Origin: Candidatus Tokpelaia sp.
Lineage (GTDB): Bacteria; Pseudomonadota; Alphaproteobacteria; Rhizobiales; Rhizobiaceae
Assembly: GCF_008636115.1 (NCBI RefSeq)
Contig: NZ_QLZD01000013.1
Coordinates: forward strand, 1 to 64,000
Direction: 5' to 3'
Length of the DNA stretch: 64,000 nt
Part shown: one piece after another, positions 36,570 through 47,400 of the stretch
Numbering within the stretch: position 1 is the first letter of the stretch
Layout of the letters: each line of letters starts with the position of its first letter
Notes under the pieces: model-generated
What the model saw: the letters and a program-made list of their open reading frames with translations, nothing else
Told to the model about the DNA's origin: nothing
Database searches by the model: none
Program-made: the position numbers and the translations under genes

Positions 36570-36777
36570 AAAATGCTCCTGTTAAGCGGCTGCCGGCTTT
36601 GCGCCCTGCCCGCACTGATGCTTTTTGCTTTTTATCATAAAGATAAGGCTATTACAGGCCTTAAAAGCAAATAAAGCTTGCCAAATGTGCTGCGCAAGAT
36701 AAATTATTGGTCTAAAGCCTGGGAGAAACCGAGACGCCTTTAACCGCAGACAGGCTAAAGGCAGGAGGAAACAGTCT

Positions 36778-37086
36778 ATGATTTTAAATAAATTCGCTCA
36801 ATATCGCGCCGACAAAAAAATATTCCTCACCTTTTTCCCTGTTGCGGCTCTGGCTGTCTCGGCCTTAACTGCTTGCGGCACGGTAAAAAATGTGCCGCAT
36901 AATGTTTCCAACTGGGCGGGGAAAGTGGCCAGACCGGAAGCGCAAATGCCGACAAGCTGCAGCGGCTGGCAAAAAATTGAGCTGAAAAATCACAGCCGCT
37001 ATTTATTGATGCAAAAAGATCAGAAATTATTGCTCAATATTGATGCGCATAATTTACGCGGGCGCAATATGGGCTGCTGGACTTGA
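36778..37086 (+). CDS. Small lipoprotein resembling phage lysis-cassette proteins
   Basis: The 102-residue protein has a signal sequence with lipobox LTAC (about residue 33), then a short mature part with CSGWQKI, a central LLMQKDQKLLL and a C-terminal AHN-x-RGRNMGCW. The C-x-GW, HN-x-x-G and GCW pattern is reminiscent of small proteins near endolysin genes in alphaproteobacterial phages; this is from memory and uncertain. AGGAGG lies eight to nine bases before the ATG. No other phage gene is nearby, so it may be a domesticated remnant. Confidence 0.6.
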   Translation: MILNKFAQYRADKKIFLTFFPVAALAVSALTACGTVKNVPHNVSNWAGKVARPEAQMPTSCSGWQKIELKNHSRYLLMQKDQKLLLNIDAHNLRGRNMGCWT

Positions 37087-37283
37087 ATAAATTATCGGCG
37101 CAGGCGGCGCAAAACAGTGCCTATATTATGTCGATTATGCCGACAAAAGGGCTGGGTGCGGGACAGAAGCGCCGGCAGTGTTTGCTGAATGTGCGATAAG
37201 TGGTGCTCGATGCCGGGCGCGCAGATAAATTTATTTAAGTTTGCGGTGTAATTTAGCTGTGTTTTTGGCTGTTGTGGAGTATT

Positions 37284-38111
37284 ATGCCTGTCACCCTTGC
37301 CTCGCTTAAAAATTTTTACCGCAGCCCGCTGGGCAAAAAACTGGCGCAAGATTGCGCTCATGGGCTGGCGCGTCTGTCTCCTCCCGGCAAAGAGGATATA
37401 ATTATGGGTCTTGGCTATACCCGGCCTTATCTGGAAAAATTTGCCGGCAGCAGCCGATCACTGGTTTTTATTCCGGCAGCAATAAGCAACCCCGGCATTG
37501 AGCCGCCCGGCCCGGCAGCGCCGGGCAATAATGCAGATAAGCGCCATAGCCGAAAACAGGCAGCACCCGGCTTTGTCGCCGGGCCGGAACCTGTAATAGT
37601 GGAAGAAGACTATAAATTTCCGCTCAATGATGCGGCGGTAGAATGTGTTCTGGCAGTTCACGCGCTGGAATTCAGCCCCAATGCCCCAATCATGCTGCGG
37701 GAATTATGGCGTATTCTGGTGCCCAATGGCCGTCTTATCCTGATTGTCCCCAATCGGCGCGGCCTGTGGGCGCATGCGGAAAAAACGCCTTTTGGCCATG
37801 GCCAGCCTTATAGCCGCCGGCAACTGGCAGAAATTTTAAGCGGCAATGGCTTTGATTTTGGTGAAATTTATGAATATGCGCATTTTTTGCCGCATAAAAC
37901 CTGTCGTTCAACTCTTTTCTCTCAAGCTTATGAAAAACTGGCCAGGCATTTTTTCCCTTATTTTGGTGGCGTGCTGATGGTGGAAGCGCAAAAGCGGCTT
38001 TATAACCCGCTTTTAACGGCCAATACCAAACGGCGCCTGAGTTTTTTGCCGGATTTCGCCCCGCAAACGGCAAGCCTGAAACCGCAAAATTTTGCCCAAA
38101 CGGCCAAATAA
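37284..38111 (+). CDS. Class I SAM-dependent methyltransferase
   Basis: The protein matches the methyltransferase found near gloB in rhizobia. Seen: a start with LKNFYRSPLGKKLA, the SAM region IIMGLGYTRPYLE, then LPLN-like NDAAVECVLAVHALEFS, LRELWRILVPNGRLILIVPNRRGLWA and TPFGHGQPYSRRQL. Between the conserved FIPAAI and YKFPLND lies a P/G/K-rich stretch of about 40 residues that is longer than expected. The ATG at 37284 follows GGAG by six bases. Substrate unknown. Confidence 0.85.
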   Translation: MPVTLASLKNFYRSPLGKKLAQDCAHGLARLSPPGKEDIIMGLGYTRPYLEKFAGSSRSLVFIPAAISNPGIEPPGPAAPGNNADKRHSRKQAAPGFVAGPEPVIVEEDYKFPLNDAAVECVLAVHALEFSPNAPIMLRELWRILVPNGRLILIVPNRRGLWAHAEKTPFGHGQPYSRRQLAEILSGNGFDFGEIYEYAHFLPHKTCRSTLFSQAYEKLARHFFPYFGGVLMVEAQKRLYNPLLTANTKRRLSFLPDFAPQTASLKPQNFAQTAK

Positions 38112-38416
38112 CACCGCCTTAAAATCTTTATTTGCTGCCCCCTTTATTTGCTGCCAGAGCATGAGAAGCTTCAGGGGCACTGCGCCGGGCAGAGACAAAA
38201 CGACCCCTGTTTCAGCCATTTCATGATTTGAGCGTTTTTTCTGATTGGGTATATTTTCCAAATTCTACACCCGTTTTTCTTGCCGGCGGCAGCCTGTTCG
38301 ATTTTCCGGTGCGCCGCATTTATTTTGCGGGCATCTGTATTCCAGCCATATTGCGGCCGGATATGGCAATAATACTGTATCCGGCAGAGACAAGGCGGCT
38401 ATTATCCGGGCACAGC
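38112..38416. other. Intergenic gap with a gene remnant
   Basis: About 305 bases separate the methyltransferase and the convergent cyclic-nucleotide-domain gene. The only recognisable content is the probable hydrolase remnant listed at 38237-38400. Confidence 0.5.
38237..38400 (+). pseudogene. Possible N-terminal remnant of a fumarylacetoacetate hydrolase family gene
   Basis: One frame reads TPVFLAGGSLFDFPVRRIY, close to the start of FAH-family proteins (TxVPVAG-ALFPVRRIYCVGRNYAAHA). After RRIY the similarity seems to continue in the next frame (CGHLYSSHIAAGYGNN), which implies a frameshift. The catalytic core is missing. This rests on a short match and is tentative. Confidence 0.4.
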
Positions 38417-38905
38417 TCAAACTGAGGCCAAAGCACGCGCCCGGTTTTCCAGCCGCATGGTCATAGATTGGAAATTGGCAAAAATATAGGTATAGAGCCG
38501 GGAGCGCATATCGGCACTTTGTTGCAGTTGCCGCCGAAAAGAAGTGCGGTTAATACGCAATACATCGCCTCTTTGCGCCACATAGGCGCCGGTTTCGCGC
38601 CTTTTGTCGGAAATAAGGGCAAAAGCTCCCAATAATGTGCCGGCTTTGACAGCATAAACCACCTGACGATATTCTTTTATCCGCCTGTCTGCCCCCAGGC
38701 TGCGCCTGACAGGCTGGAACAAATCCACGCGCCCGCCCAGCACTATATAGGCGCAATCGGCAATATCGCCTTTTTGATACAGCTCATGCCCCTCATGCAA
38801 ACGCATGCGCTCTGCCCCAAATACCAAAGCGCGTAATTGCTGTTCCGGCAGGCAGGCAAAAAAGCCAAGCCGTTTTAAAACAGTCATTTCTGCTTCAATC
38901 GACAT
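38417..38905 (-). CDS. Cyclic nucleotide-binding domain protein
   Basis: The 162-residue protein is a single Crp-like beta-roll: FFACLPEQQLRAL, GHELYQKGDIADCAYIVLGGRVDLF, AGTLLGAFALISDKRRETGAYVAQRGDVLRI. It has a short C-terminal helix (YTYIFANFQSMTMRLENRA) but no DNA-binding domain. It may sense cAMP or a related ligand and act through partners. The phosphate-binding cassette (usually FGE-A-x-x-x-x-R-x-A) reads GAFALISDKRRETGA, with Arg retained. Divergent from nothing obvious; AT-rich DNA follows. Confidence 0.85.
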   Translation of the reverse strand: MSIEAEMTVLKRLGFFACLPEQQLRALVFGAERMRLHEGHELYQKGDIADCAYIVLGGRVDLFQPVRRSLGADRRIKEYRQVVYAVKAGTLLGAFALISDKRRETGAYVAQRGDVLRINRTSFRRQLQQSADMRSRLYTYIFANFQSMTMRLENRARALASV

Positions 38906-39146
38906 TACAACACACCCTTTACAATAGAATAGCCGTCCTCAAGCGCTTTTCTATTTAGAGCTTTGCTGCTTGTCGTCTAAGTTACTGAAGAATAGGGTTT
39001 AAATATAGTAAATATAAATTGCCATTATAGCAGCTTATGAAGTTGGTAATTGCTTTATTTTAATACGAATCTGGCAGAAAATATACTTATATATTATGGC
39101 ATACTTCGGCATATGCATCATTTATACACAGATGGAAAGAAAATAT

Positions 39147-39827
39147 TCAACCTTTTTTAGCCATTTTATCGGCAGCGCTATTTAATAATCGGTCAATCAG
39201 CTCATGTGTTTCCGGCATATCCATTCTATCGCTCAAAACAAACAGCGCTAAACCTTGCAAAACCAATAGAACTACCGGTGCCGCCCAAGTATGAAAAATC
39301 GAAAAAAAGACAATATCCAATAGAGTCAAGCTGCCAAGGACAAAAATAAACCAATCTTGTCGACGGCGGCGGTGAAGCTGTCCAATAATATTTTCTTCAC
39401 GCGCTTCACGCGCAGTAATATCTACGGCAATTTTCCGGTAGCGTAAGCCAAATTTTTTCGGCAGTATGAAGCTTAGCTTGATTATTCTCCAACATAAGAA
39501 TCGTCTTTTAACCCTGATAGGTAACTGAAATAAAAGACAGCCAATGAGCCACAAAACAACAAAACCCAGCTCTAAAAGCAGCAGAATTACCGGCAAATAC
39601 CATTTTTCTAAAATGGTAAACAACACTAAATCTAATAATAAAGGAGATAAAAAGACAAAAACATAGCAGTCACAGCGGCAAACTTTTTCCAGCGCTTTAA
39701 TCTGGCCATCAAGATTTTCTTCCGCTTTTTTAAGCTCTTCAACGTCAGGATAGTTGCTATGCTTTCCGGCCGCCGCTTTTTTGGTAAATTCGGAACCGCC
39801 CTTATCGCCCTCAGTGGGCTGGGTCAT
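39147..39827 (-). CDS. Four-helix membrane protein, putative Panacea-paired toxin
   Basis: The 226-residue protein has two related halves, each a pair of membrane helices: about 55-73 and 78-102, then 159-177 and 181-199. The halves align (CYVFVFLSPLLLDLVLFTI with WFIFVLGSLTLLDIVFFSI), so it arose by internal duplication. A basic, arginine-rich linker separates them. It starts 15 bp after the Panacea-domain gene on the same strand, the usual antitoxin-toxin order. Membrane toxins are among reported Panacea partners, but this architecture is not one I recognise. Codon use is AT-richer than gyrB beside it. Confidence 0.7.
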   Translation of the reverse strand: MTQPTEGDKGGSEFTKKAAAGKHSNYPDVEELKKAEENLDGQIKALEKVCRCDCYVFVFLSPLLLDLVLFTILEKWYLPVILLLLELGFVVLWLIGCLLFQLPIRVKRRFLCWRIIKLSFILPKKFGLRYRKIAVDITAREAREENIIGQLHRRRRQDWFIFVLGSLTLLDIVFFSIFHTWAAPVVLLVLQGLALFVLSDRMDMPETHELIDRLLNSAADKMAKKG

Positions 39828-39842
39828 CTTCTTTTCCCCCGC

Positions 39843-40289
39843 TTATTGGTTCAAATCCTCATTATATTCATCAATAATATCTTGGTTGGGGATAGGAATG
39901 CCTCTCATGCCGTTACGATAATTTCTTGCCCAGGCACCACCTCTTTTGTGTGTTATGCTGACAAGGTGTCCGCCGGATAAATTTCCCAGGCTATCAAGCG
40001 CTTCTTTAAGAATTTTCGCTTCATTTGAGTTATCTTCCAACTGCGTATAACTGCGAAAAATATTGCCGACAGGTTCTGCCCCGTAAATCTTCAGCTTATG
40101 ATGCAAAACCGGGCAAACAGGGCCATAGTCCCATGCTTCAAATGCTTCGCGAATAAGAGGCTCTCCCCGCTGGCGCCCCAGATAAACCATATGCGCCAGA
40201 TAAAGGATTTTCTGCATTTGCAGATTGGTTAATGACCAATCTGATCGCTCGGCCAAATATTTCGCTGCTGAAAAATCCGAAATGGCCAT
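39843..40289 (-). CDS. Panacea-domain (SocA/GepA-like, DUF4065) antitoxin
   Basis: The 148-residue protein shows the domain's pattern: SAAKYLAERSDWSLTNLQMQKILYLAHMVYLG (helical start with the LQKLLYLA-like core), then EAWDYGPVCPVLHHKLK and a C-terminal half ending AWARNYRNG. Panacea domains act as antitoxins for diverse toxins. GAGGAG lies before the ATG at 40289. The gene is headed by a long perfect palindrome and followed by a four-helix membrane protein, so a toxin-antitoxin operon is likely. Confidence 0.85.
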   Translation of the reverse strand: MAISDFSAAKYLAERSDWSLTNLQMQKILYLAHMVYLGRQRGEPLIREAFEAWDYGPVCPVLHHKLKIYGAEPVGNIFRSYTQLEDNSNEAKILKEALDSLGNLSGGHLVSITHKRGGAWARNYRNGMRGIPIPNQDIIDEYNEDLNQ

Positions 40290-40326
40290 CACGCTCTCCT
40301 CAATTTTCCTGCAGGAGATATAGATT

Positions 40327-40365
40327 TTGTCTCTATAATAAGGCAATAACTTATTATAGAGACAA
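40327..40365. promoter_or_regulatory. Long perfect operator-like palindrome upstream of the Panacea gene
   Basis: Two 16-bp arms, TTGTCTCTATAATAAG and CTTATTATAGAGACAA, are perfect inverses around a 7-base spacer. The arms contain TATAAT-like sequence, so binding here would cover the promoter of the toxin-antitoxin genes. Autorepression by the antitoxin is inferred. Confidence 0.7.
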
Positions 40366-40412
40366 GGGACTGCTATAATAGATGGAGTCGCGCCGGCAGA
40401 AACAAAGCGGCC

Positions 40413-40445
40413 AAAATAAAAACCTGCCTCCCTGTGGGAAACAGG
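40413..40445 (-). terminator. Rho-independent terminator of gyrB
   Basis: On the minus strand CCTGTTTCC pairs with GGAGGCAGG (two G-U pairs) and is followed by TTTTTATTTT. It lies 45 bp after the gyrB stop. Confidence 0.75.
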
Positions 40446-40489
40446 CTTAAATCAAAGGTTCCGGCGCCTGACTTTATCTGCGTCTGGCT

Positions 40490-43084
<2,595 letters not shown>

Positions 43085-43186
43085 TTATAAAGCTACCCTT
43101 TCCACAATATATAACGAACAGAATATTGCCACAGCGTTTTTATGGCCGTAATCATTGGGTATATAAATTGTTTCGTGAGCGAACCT

Positions 43187-44623
43187 ATGAATATTCCCTT
43201 TATAACCACCAAAGAAGCTGCCCAAACTCTTAAAATTTCAGAGCAGTATATTCGAACGCTTCTGCGAGAAGATAAACTGGAAGGGCAACAATTAGGGAAA
43301 GCCTGGTTTATTTCTCCCCGCTCCGTAATCAGATACAAAAATCAGCAAAAAAGGCAAAATCCGCCAGACAAACCTAATACTCAGTCCTACAAAAATGAAA
43401 TCAAGGCTCTGTCTTTTTTTTCCGGAGCTATGGGTCTTGATCTCGGTTTGGAAAAAGCCGGGATAAAACTGTCTCTTGCCTGTGAAAGTGATAAATTCTG
43501 TCGTCAGACGATTCTGCGCAACCGCCCTGATATTGCTTTAATTGGTGATATTACAACCTGTACGCCGGAGCAGATTTTAGATTATGCCGGCATCAAAGCA
43601 GGAAATATAGATATATTTGTCGGCGGGCCGCCCTGCCAGACTTTCTCCACAGCGGGAAGCAGGCGCGGTTTTAACGACAAGCGGGGGAATCTTCTTCTTG
43701 CCTATATTGATCTTATTTTGAAACTTCGCCCTCAATATGCCGTTATCGAGAATGTGCGGGGGCTTCTTTCCGCCCCCTTAAATCACAGACCTCATGCACA
43801 ACGAGGTGAAGGAAAAGCGCCTTTGCAGCTTCATGAAAGGCCTGGCGGGGCTTTATCTCATATTATAAAAATTTTGCGCGAGCATGGTTATAATATCAGT
43901 TTCAATCTCTATAACACCGCCAATTACGGGGCACCGCAAATACGTGAGCGTGTCGTTATAATATGCAGCCTCAACGGTTCCAGACTGCCTTATCTCAGTC
44001 CTACACATTCAGACGATCCGGCTTTTGGCTTACCGGCCTGGCGCAATTTAAAAGATGCTATAAGTGATTTAAATCCCAGAGAGGCAACATATATCAATTT
44101 TCCGGAAAAACGTCTGGTTTTTTATCGCCTTCTCAAAGAAGGACAATATTGGAAACATCTGCCTGAATCTTTGCAAAAACAAGCTTTGGGAAAAGCTTAT
44201 TATTCCGGAGGCGGCAAAACAGGCTTTCTGCGGCGTCTTGCATGGGATAGACCCAGTTGCACTTTAGTCACGCACCCCGCAATGCCGGCAACGGATATTT
44301 GCCACCCTGACGAAGACAGACCTCTTAGCATTCAGGAATATAAGCGCATTCAGCAATTTCCTGATGATTGGGTCATCTGCGGCTCGCTAATTGACCAATA
44401 TCGCCAGATAGGGAATGCTGTCCCTATAGGATTAGGTCAGGCTATAGGGAAAACGATTCTTGCTCATATGAAGGGCGAGCCTGTTGAAAATCCAAAATTT
44501 TTCCCTTATTCCAGATATAAGAATACAAGTGATACAGCTTGGGAAACTAATATGAAAAATACTCAAAGGAAATTTGAGGTTACTGCCTCAAAAGGAGCAG
44601 ATCTGTTCTCGGCAATGGCCTAA
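43187..44623 (+). CDS. C5-cytosine DNA methyltransferase with N-terminal helix-turn-helix (SinI-like RM)
   Basis: This enzyme methylates cytosine at the 5 position. An N-terminal excisionase/MerR-type helix-turn-helix (about 5-55: [38 protein letters not shown]) precedes the methyltransferase: motif [16 protein letters not shown], catalytic [12 protein letters not shown] (motif IV), ENVRG (VI), QIRERV (VIII) and RQIGNAVP (X). The HTH probably represses its own or the nuclease promoter, as known for some methyltransferases. The SinI-like nuclease follows 61 bp downstream. AT-rich codon use marks it as acquired. Confidence 0.93.
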   Translation: MNIPFITTKEAAQTLKISEQYIRTLLREDKLEGQQLGKAWFISPRSVIRYKNQQKRQNPPDKPNTQSYKNEIKALSFFSGAMGLDLGLEKAGIKLSLACESDKFCRQTILRNRPDIALIGDITTCTPEQILDYAGIKAGNIDIFVGGPPCQTFSTAGSRRGFNDKRGNLLLAYIDLILKLRPQYAVIENVRGLLSAPLNHRPHAQRGEGKAPLQLHERPGGALSHIIKILREHGYNISFNLYNTANYGAPQIRERVVIICSLNGSRLPYLSPTHSDDPAFGLPAWRNLKDAISDLNPREATYINFPEKRLVFYRLLKEGQYWKHLPESLQKQALGKAYYSGGGKTGFLRRLAWDRPSCTLVTHPAMPATDICHPDEDRPLSIQEYKRIQQFPDDWVICGSLIDQYRQIGNAVPIGLGQAIGKTILAHMKGEPVENPKFFPYSRYKNTSDTAWETNMKNTQRKFEVTASKGADLFSAMA

Positions 44624-44645
44624 TCAATACTTGCCATGGACAGAT

Positions 44646-44660
44646 TCTACTGTTAGTAGA
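44646..44660 (+). promoter_or_regulatory. Inverted repeat between methylase and nuclease genes
   Basis: TCTACT-GTT-AGTAGA lies 25 bp upstream of the nuclease ATG, inside a direct repeat of AGATTCT. It could be an operator for the methylase HTH or a small mRNA hairpin delaying nuclease expression. Confidence 0.45.
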
Positions 44661-44684
44661 TTCTGCTTTCAGGGAGCGCAAGCT

Positions 44685-45422
44685 ATGACTCACAATGATA
44701 ATATAAATTCGGCTTTAATGTTGATTAGAGAACAACAGCCTCAATCTGAGAGCCCGTTTATAATTATCATAGAATTTCTGAAGGATAATCCAGAATTTGC
44801 ACCAGTTATTAGAAATCGAAACTTCGGGACAGAAGAATATAATAGAAGCCTGGCGCAAAGATTTATCAAAGGCAGAAAATTACGTGCGCCGACTCCTCCT
44901 GAGACAATCTCCGATGAAATGGTCAGTTTTATTATCCATAAATATTTTGGCATTCCAAATGCCGAATTATCAGAAGCCAAAAAGCTGCATAATTTATCTA
45001 TGGCTGCCGAGAATCTTATCGGCGAATTATTAGAACGCTATATTGCCAGCATTGTTAAAAACCATGGCTGGATATGGTGCTCGGGATCTGTAGTAAAGGC
45101 TGCCGATTTTATCTATAAAGACGCCGGCGGGCAATGGCAGATTTTGCAAGTTAAGAATCGCGATAATTCCGAGAATTCTTCATCATCTGCAATTCGGAAA
45201 GGAACCACAATCACAAAATGGTTCCGCAGCTTCTCCAAAAAGCAGGGCGATAATTGGGATAATTTTCCTCTCCAAATTACTGGCACAGTTCGATCGGAGG
45301 TTAAGTTCAGGGGTGATGGCATTAAAGGCGTTGTTTCCACAAGAACAGACACAGTTCTATCGGAAGTTGATTTCAGAGAATATGTAGCAGCTTACTTACA
45401 GCAATTAAAAAAAGCAGCATGA
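44685..45422 (+). CDS. SinI-family type II restriction endonuclease
   Basis: The 245-residue protein resembles SinI-type nucleases, which cut GGWCC. A nuclease-like segment is visible: EDLIGELLERYIAS-like helix (AENLIGELLERYIAS), then DFIYKDAGGQWQILQVKNRDNSENSSSSAIRKGTTI, with a D...Q-V-K motif of the PD-(D/E)xK type where Q replaces E. The ATG at 44685 follows GGGAG. Pairing with the adjacent cytosine methyltransferase supports the call; the exact recognition sequence is not shown by the sequence. Confidence 0.8.
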   Translation: MTHNDNINSALMLIREQQPQSESPFIIIIEFLKDNPEFAPVIRNRNFGTEEYNRSLAQRFIKGRKLRAPTPPETISDEMVSFIIHKYFGIPNAELSEAKKLHNLSMAAENLIGELLERYIASIVKNHGWIWCSGSVVKAADFIYKDAGGQWQILQVKNRDNSENSSSSAIRKGTTITKWFRSFSKKQGDNWDNFPLQITGTVRSEVKFRGDGIKGVVSTRTDTVLSEVDFREYVAAYLQQLKKAA

Positions 45423-45438
45423 CCACTCGTTCATCATC

Positions 45439-46110
45439 TTACGGCGCTAATTTGTAGCCGCCTTGCACGGTCAGTAAAATTTGTGCATTAGCAGGGTCTT
45501 GTTCGATTTTCTGGCGCAGGCGGTAAATATGGGTTTCCAGCGTATGGGTGGTAACGCCGGAATTATAGCCCCAGACTTCTTCCAGTAAAGTTTCGCGTTC
45601 CACCGCCCGGCCTTCCGCCTGATAGAGATATTTTAAAATCGCCGCTTCCTTTTCTGTCAGGCGAATTTTCCCCTGGGCTTTATCCAGCAGCAATTTTTGC
45701 CCCGGCTTTAAAATATAAGGACCAATGGCAAAAGCCGCATCTTCGCTTTGCTCATATTGGCGTAATTGCGCCTTGATACGCGCCAGCAAAACCGTCAGGC
45801 GGAAGGGCCGGGTCACATAATCATTCGCCCCGTCCGCGCCCAGCCAGGCGGCGAAATCTTCCTCACCCTGGCCCAGCAGAATAATCGGCGCGCGCAAACC
45901 GTCAGCGCGCAAATGGCGCACAAATTCTTCATTCAGCTCGCCCCCCGCTTCAATAATCAACAGGTCGGGAGCGATTTTGGCCATAATAGCCCGGCCGCTT
46001 TGTCGGTCTTTAGCGGCAAAAACCGCAAATTCCGGCAGGCTGGCCAGCTCTTCCTGCAATAAGGCCCGCAGCGCTTCATCATCTTCAATGATAAGAATTT
46101 TATGCGGCAT
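45439..46110 (-). CDS. OmpR-type response regulator with a degenerate receiver
   Basis: The C-terminal winged helix is intact (IRLTEKEAAILKYLYQAEGRAVERETLLEEVWG, THTLETHIYRLRQKIEQDP). In the receiver, the acidic pair at 10-11 is kept, but the phospho-acceptor position is Glu54 (LLIIEAGG), the Thr/Ser position is Gly80 and the conserved Lys is Arg101 (DYVTRPF). It therefore probably does not respond to phosphorylation in the normal way, and Glu may mimic the active state. No kinase gene is adjacent. It is divergent from the L,D-transpeptidase gene. Confidence 0.9.
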   Translation of the reverse strand: MPHKILIIEDDEALRALLQEELASLPEFAVFAAKDRQSGRAIMAKIAPDLLIIEAGGELNEEFVRHLRADGLRAPIILLGQGEEDFAAWLGADGANDYVTRPFRLTVLLARIKAQLRQYEQSEDAAFAIGPYILKPGQKLLLDKAQGKIRLTEKEAAILKYLYQAEGRAVERETLLEEVWGYNSGVTTHTLETHIYRLRQKIEQDPANAQILLTVQGGYKLAP

Positions 46111-46222
46111 AATTTCGCCTTCCCGTCTCGCACCCCGATAATTGCGCTTTTTTCTGCCTTACCCTATATAAGGGAGCACACAGTTTTATAAAACCCCTTT
46201 CCCCCAATATTGCGGCTGCTCT

Positions 46223-46849
46223 ATGCTGAAAAAATATGCCCCTATTGCCAAAATTTACGTGCGCGCTCTAGGTGGTGATAAACAGCGCGGCATTATGCAG
46301 GCGGGCAATCTGCGCCTGCCTTGCGCCTTGGGACGCGGCGGAATCAGTGCCCGCAAGCGCGAAGGGGACAGGGCAACGCCGCGGGCGAAAATGCGCATAG
46401 TAGCAGGGTTTCGCCAAAATCATCAAAGCCTTTTGCCGGTTTGCGGGCTGAAACTGCGCCGCATACGCGCGGGTGACGGCTGGTGTGATGCTCCGGGAGA
46501 CGCCAATTATAACCGCCCGGTTCGTCTGCCTTATAAAAGCAGTGCTGAGCCGCTTGCCCGCGCCGATAATCTCTATAATATTGTTTTTGTGCTGGATTGG
46601 AATATGAAACCGCGGATAAAAGGGCGCGGCTCCGCCATATTTCTCCATCTTGCCCGAGCAAAAAGCCAAACAGATACAGAAGCACGGCAGCCAGGCCGCA
46701 ATAATCGGGCAGCAGAAAAGCCGGCGCGGCGCAGCCATGCAACCCGGTTGTTCCACCCGACAGCCGGCTGCATTGCCCTGCCGCTGCACGCTATGCGCCG
46801 ACTCATGCCTTTGCTCCAGCAGGGGGCAGAAATTATTGTCCTTGGCTGA
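46223..46849 (+). CDS. L,D-transpeptidase catalytic (YkuD) family protein with insertion
   Basis: The protein matches the small YkuD-domain proteins of rhizobia: LPCALGRGGISARKREGDRATPRAKMRI, DGWCDAPGDANYNRPVRLPY, LYNIVFVLDWN and KGRGSAIFLHLAR. The catalytic motif normally puts the His (142) about 10-17 residues before a GC. Here TAGCIAL (Cys183) comes after about 30 inserted residues rich in R, A and Q (146-177). The insertion is in frame, but its place inside the active-site motif may impair activity. YkuD enzymes crosslink or anchor peptidoglycan. There is no signal peptide, as in relatives. Confidence 0.85.
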   Translation: MLKKYAPIAKIYVRALGGDKQRGIMQAGNLRLPCALGRGGISARKREGDRATPRAKMRIVAGFRQNHQSLLPVCGLKLRRIRAGDGWCDAPGDANYNRPVRLPYKSSAEPLARADNLYNIVFVLDWNMKPRIKGRGSAIFLHLARAKSQTDTEARQPGRNNRAAEKPARRSHATRLFHPTAGCIALPLHAMRRLMPLLQQGAEIIVLG

Positions 46850-46903
46850 AAACGGCGCGCCATTTTTGACAGCAAGCGCCTTGCCGCAAACAGCGCCTGT
46901 CGC

Positions 46904-47320
46904 TCAAAGCAGCCCGCCCATATGGCATATTTCCTGCCATTCCTGCTCCCGCACCGGCTGAACAGAAAGGCGCATGAATTTTACCAGCGCCATTTCCGCC
47001 AAAGCCGGATTTTCTTTAACTGCGCGTAATGAGACCGGCCGCGGCATGTCCCGCACTGCGCGAATATCCACACATTGCCAGCGCTCATCGGCAGTCGTTG
47101 CGTCCTGATGTGCCAGGCGGCATATTTCGACAATGCCGACAATCTCCAATCCTTCATTGGAGTGATAGAAAAAGCCCTTATCGCCAAGCTGCATGGCACG
47201 CATATTATTACGCGCCTGATAATTGCGCACTCCGTCCCATGGCTCACCGGCGGCACCGCGGCCCTTTTGCTGCTGCCACGACCATGTTTTCGGCTCAGAT
47301 TTAAACAGCCACCAGGCCAT
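46904..47320 (-). CDS. EVE domain-containing protein
   Basis: EVE domains belong to the PUA-like fold and bind modified bases in nucleic acids. The 138-residue protein has AWWLFKSEPKTWSWQQQ, the WDGVRNYQARNNMR pocket segment, GDKGFFYHSNEGLEIVGIVEI and the W of ERWQCVDIRAV. The ATG at 47320 follows GGAGTG. It lies upstream of nothing co-directional except gpsA-yciI partners and is common in this position in rhizobia. Confidence 0.93.
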   Translation of the reverse strand: MAWWLFKSEPKTWSWQQQKGRGAAGEPWDGVRNYQARNNMRAMQLGDKGFFYHSNEGLEIVGIVEICRLAHQDATTADERWQCVDIRAVRDMPRPVSLRAVKENPALAEMALVKFMRLSVQPVREQEWQEICHMGGLL

Positions 47321-47400
47321 TGCCGCACTCCTTGCAACCCCAATATCACCAAACCGGCCGCCCAAAGCATTGGTGCCGCTTTTCAATATTTAACCGCCGG

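Noticed and set aside
39843-39870. tRNA T-arm-like GTTCAAATCC
   Set aside because: It lies within the end of the Panacea gene and no acceptor or anticodon arms can be built around it.
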